This document shows, piece by piece, positions 63,789 through 64,000 of a stretch of 64,000 nucleotides of DNA. A program made the position numbers and the translations under genes. The notes under the pieces are model-generated. The model saw nothing but the letters and a program-made list of their open reading frames with translations. It made no database searches and was not told where the DNA came from. Each line of letters begins with the position of its first letter. The stretch's first letter is position 1. The stretch covers positions 186,001-250,000 of the forward strand of contig JAEURN010000006.1 in the NCBI GenBank assembly GCA_016789105.1, given 5' to 3'. This stretch comes from Armatimonadota bacterium. Lineage in GTDB: Bacteria > Armatimonadota > Fimbriimonadia > Fimbriimonadales > Fimbriimonadaceae.

Positions 63789-64000
63789 CTATCGCGTGAA
63801 CCGGGTCGCAAGGAGACGGTTGAATTCGCCAGTCTTCGATTTTGGCAAAAGCTCGGCATGCGAGTCGGCAAATCCGACAACGGCTGTGATGTCCAGACCC
63901 CAGCGGTCTACCCGGACGTAGGCCGTCATGATTTCTGAAGGCGTTGATATGGTCGTGCTGCCGATCGGTACCGCCCCTTGTTCAGGGTCGACGACCACCC
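63789..64000 (-). CDS. C-terminal fragment of a prepilin-like (DUF1559/H-X9-DG) protein, cut by window edge
   Basis: The minus-strand frame runs off the right edge and ends at 63789. The visible residues end DRWGLDITAVVGFADSHAELLPKSKTGEFNRLL, close to the VGFADGHAKxLP end of prepilin-type N-terminal methylation-motif proteins common in Armatimonadota and Planctomycetes. The N-terminal helix needed to confirm this is outside the window. The 63623-63788 gap before it holds nothing I can identify. Confidence 0.5.
   Translation of the reverse strand, partial: VVVDPEQGAVPIGSTTISTPSEIMTAYVRVDRWGLDITAVVGFADSHAELLPKSKTGEFNRLLATRFTR

Noticed and set aside
1-64000. CRISPR arrays or insertion sequences
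   Set aside because: No regularly spaced repeats, transposase genes or terminal inverted repeats were seen. The only recombinase is a XerC/D-type housekeeping enzyme.

Overview
This 64 kb window reads as chromosomal DNA from a free-living, diderm, GC-rich bacterium. An outer membrane is suggested by an LptD/OstA-like protein, several lipoproteins, a MacA-type periplasmic adaptor and a LolA-like protein. The gene mix resembles an Armatimonadota (Fimbriimonadia-like) genome: many ECF sigma/anti-sigma pairs, DUF4129/DUF4350 membrane operons, a prepilin-like fragment at the edge, and -10 boxes placed directly before start codons. The lineage is inferred from style and is not proven. I see no rRNA, tRNA, CRISPR array, insertion sequence or prophage. 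Coding density is very high and no gap exceeds about 300 bases.

Layout. Positions 1-9.7 kb hold RluA (cut by the left edge), RadC, a VOC protein, a PfkB sugar kinase, a dicarboxylate/amino-acid symporter, ECF sigma locus 1 with an anti-sigma candidate and an HtrA-like pseudoprotease, RecJ, and two TrkA-type K+ regulators. From 14.6 kb back to 9.7 kb runs a coupled operon: ECF sigma 2, anti-sigma, membrane protein, GlnD. Next come the LptD-like protein, a glycogen debranching enzyme, DnaN, ECF locus 3, a lipoprotein, a McsA-like zinc protein, a branched-chain aminotransferase and a VanW protein. Positions 24-29.4 kb hold a GT-C-like protein and a DUF4350/DUF4129 membrane operon.

Positions 30-38 kb hold beta-oxidation genes (bifunctional HCDH/ECH, etfB, etfA and an acyl-CoA dehydrogenase). 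They surround the infC-rpmI-rplT operon, which has a near-consensus promoter, and an ArsR-type regulator fused to a B12-binding module. Positions 39-49.6 kb hold a GT39-like protein overlapping XerC, TsaD/RimI, a lone LivF, a C39-like protease, a MacA-like adaptor with an FtsX-type permease, and a Bax-inhibitor protein. Positions 49.6-53 kb hold DapA, a cyclophilin and two Dpp/Opp permeases.

The most striking locus is at 54.1-54.9 kb. A clear ydaO-type c-di-AMP riboswitch precedes two small genes, and the second resembles the Acb2/Tad1 hairpin family of phage cyclic-nucleotide sponges. After it come GalE, a ribose-type ABC transporter, TlpA, DinB-like, an endo/exonuclease/phosphatase protein, an MFS transporter and a lipoprotein formylglycine-generating-enzyme homologue.

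Two further themes stand out. First, at least a dozen genes have a TANNNT-like box 6-9 bases before the start codon, which implies leaderless mRNAs. Second, infC and the MFS gene appear to start at ATC.
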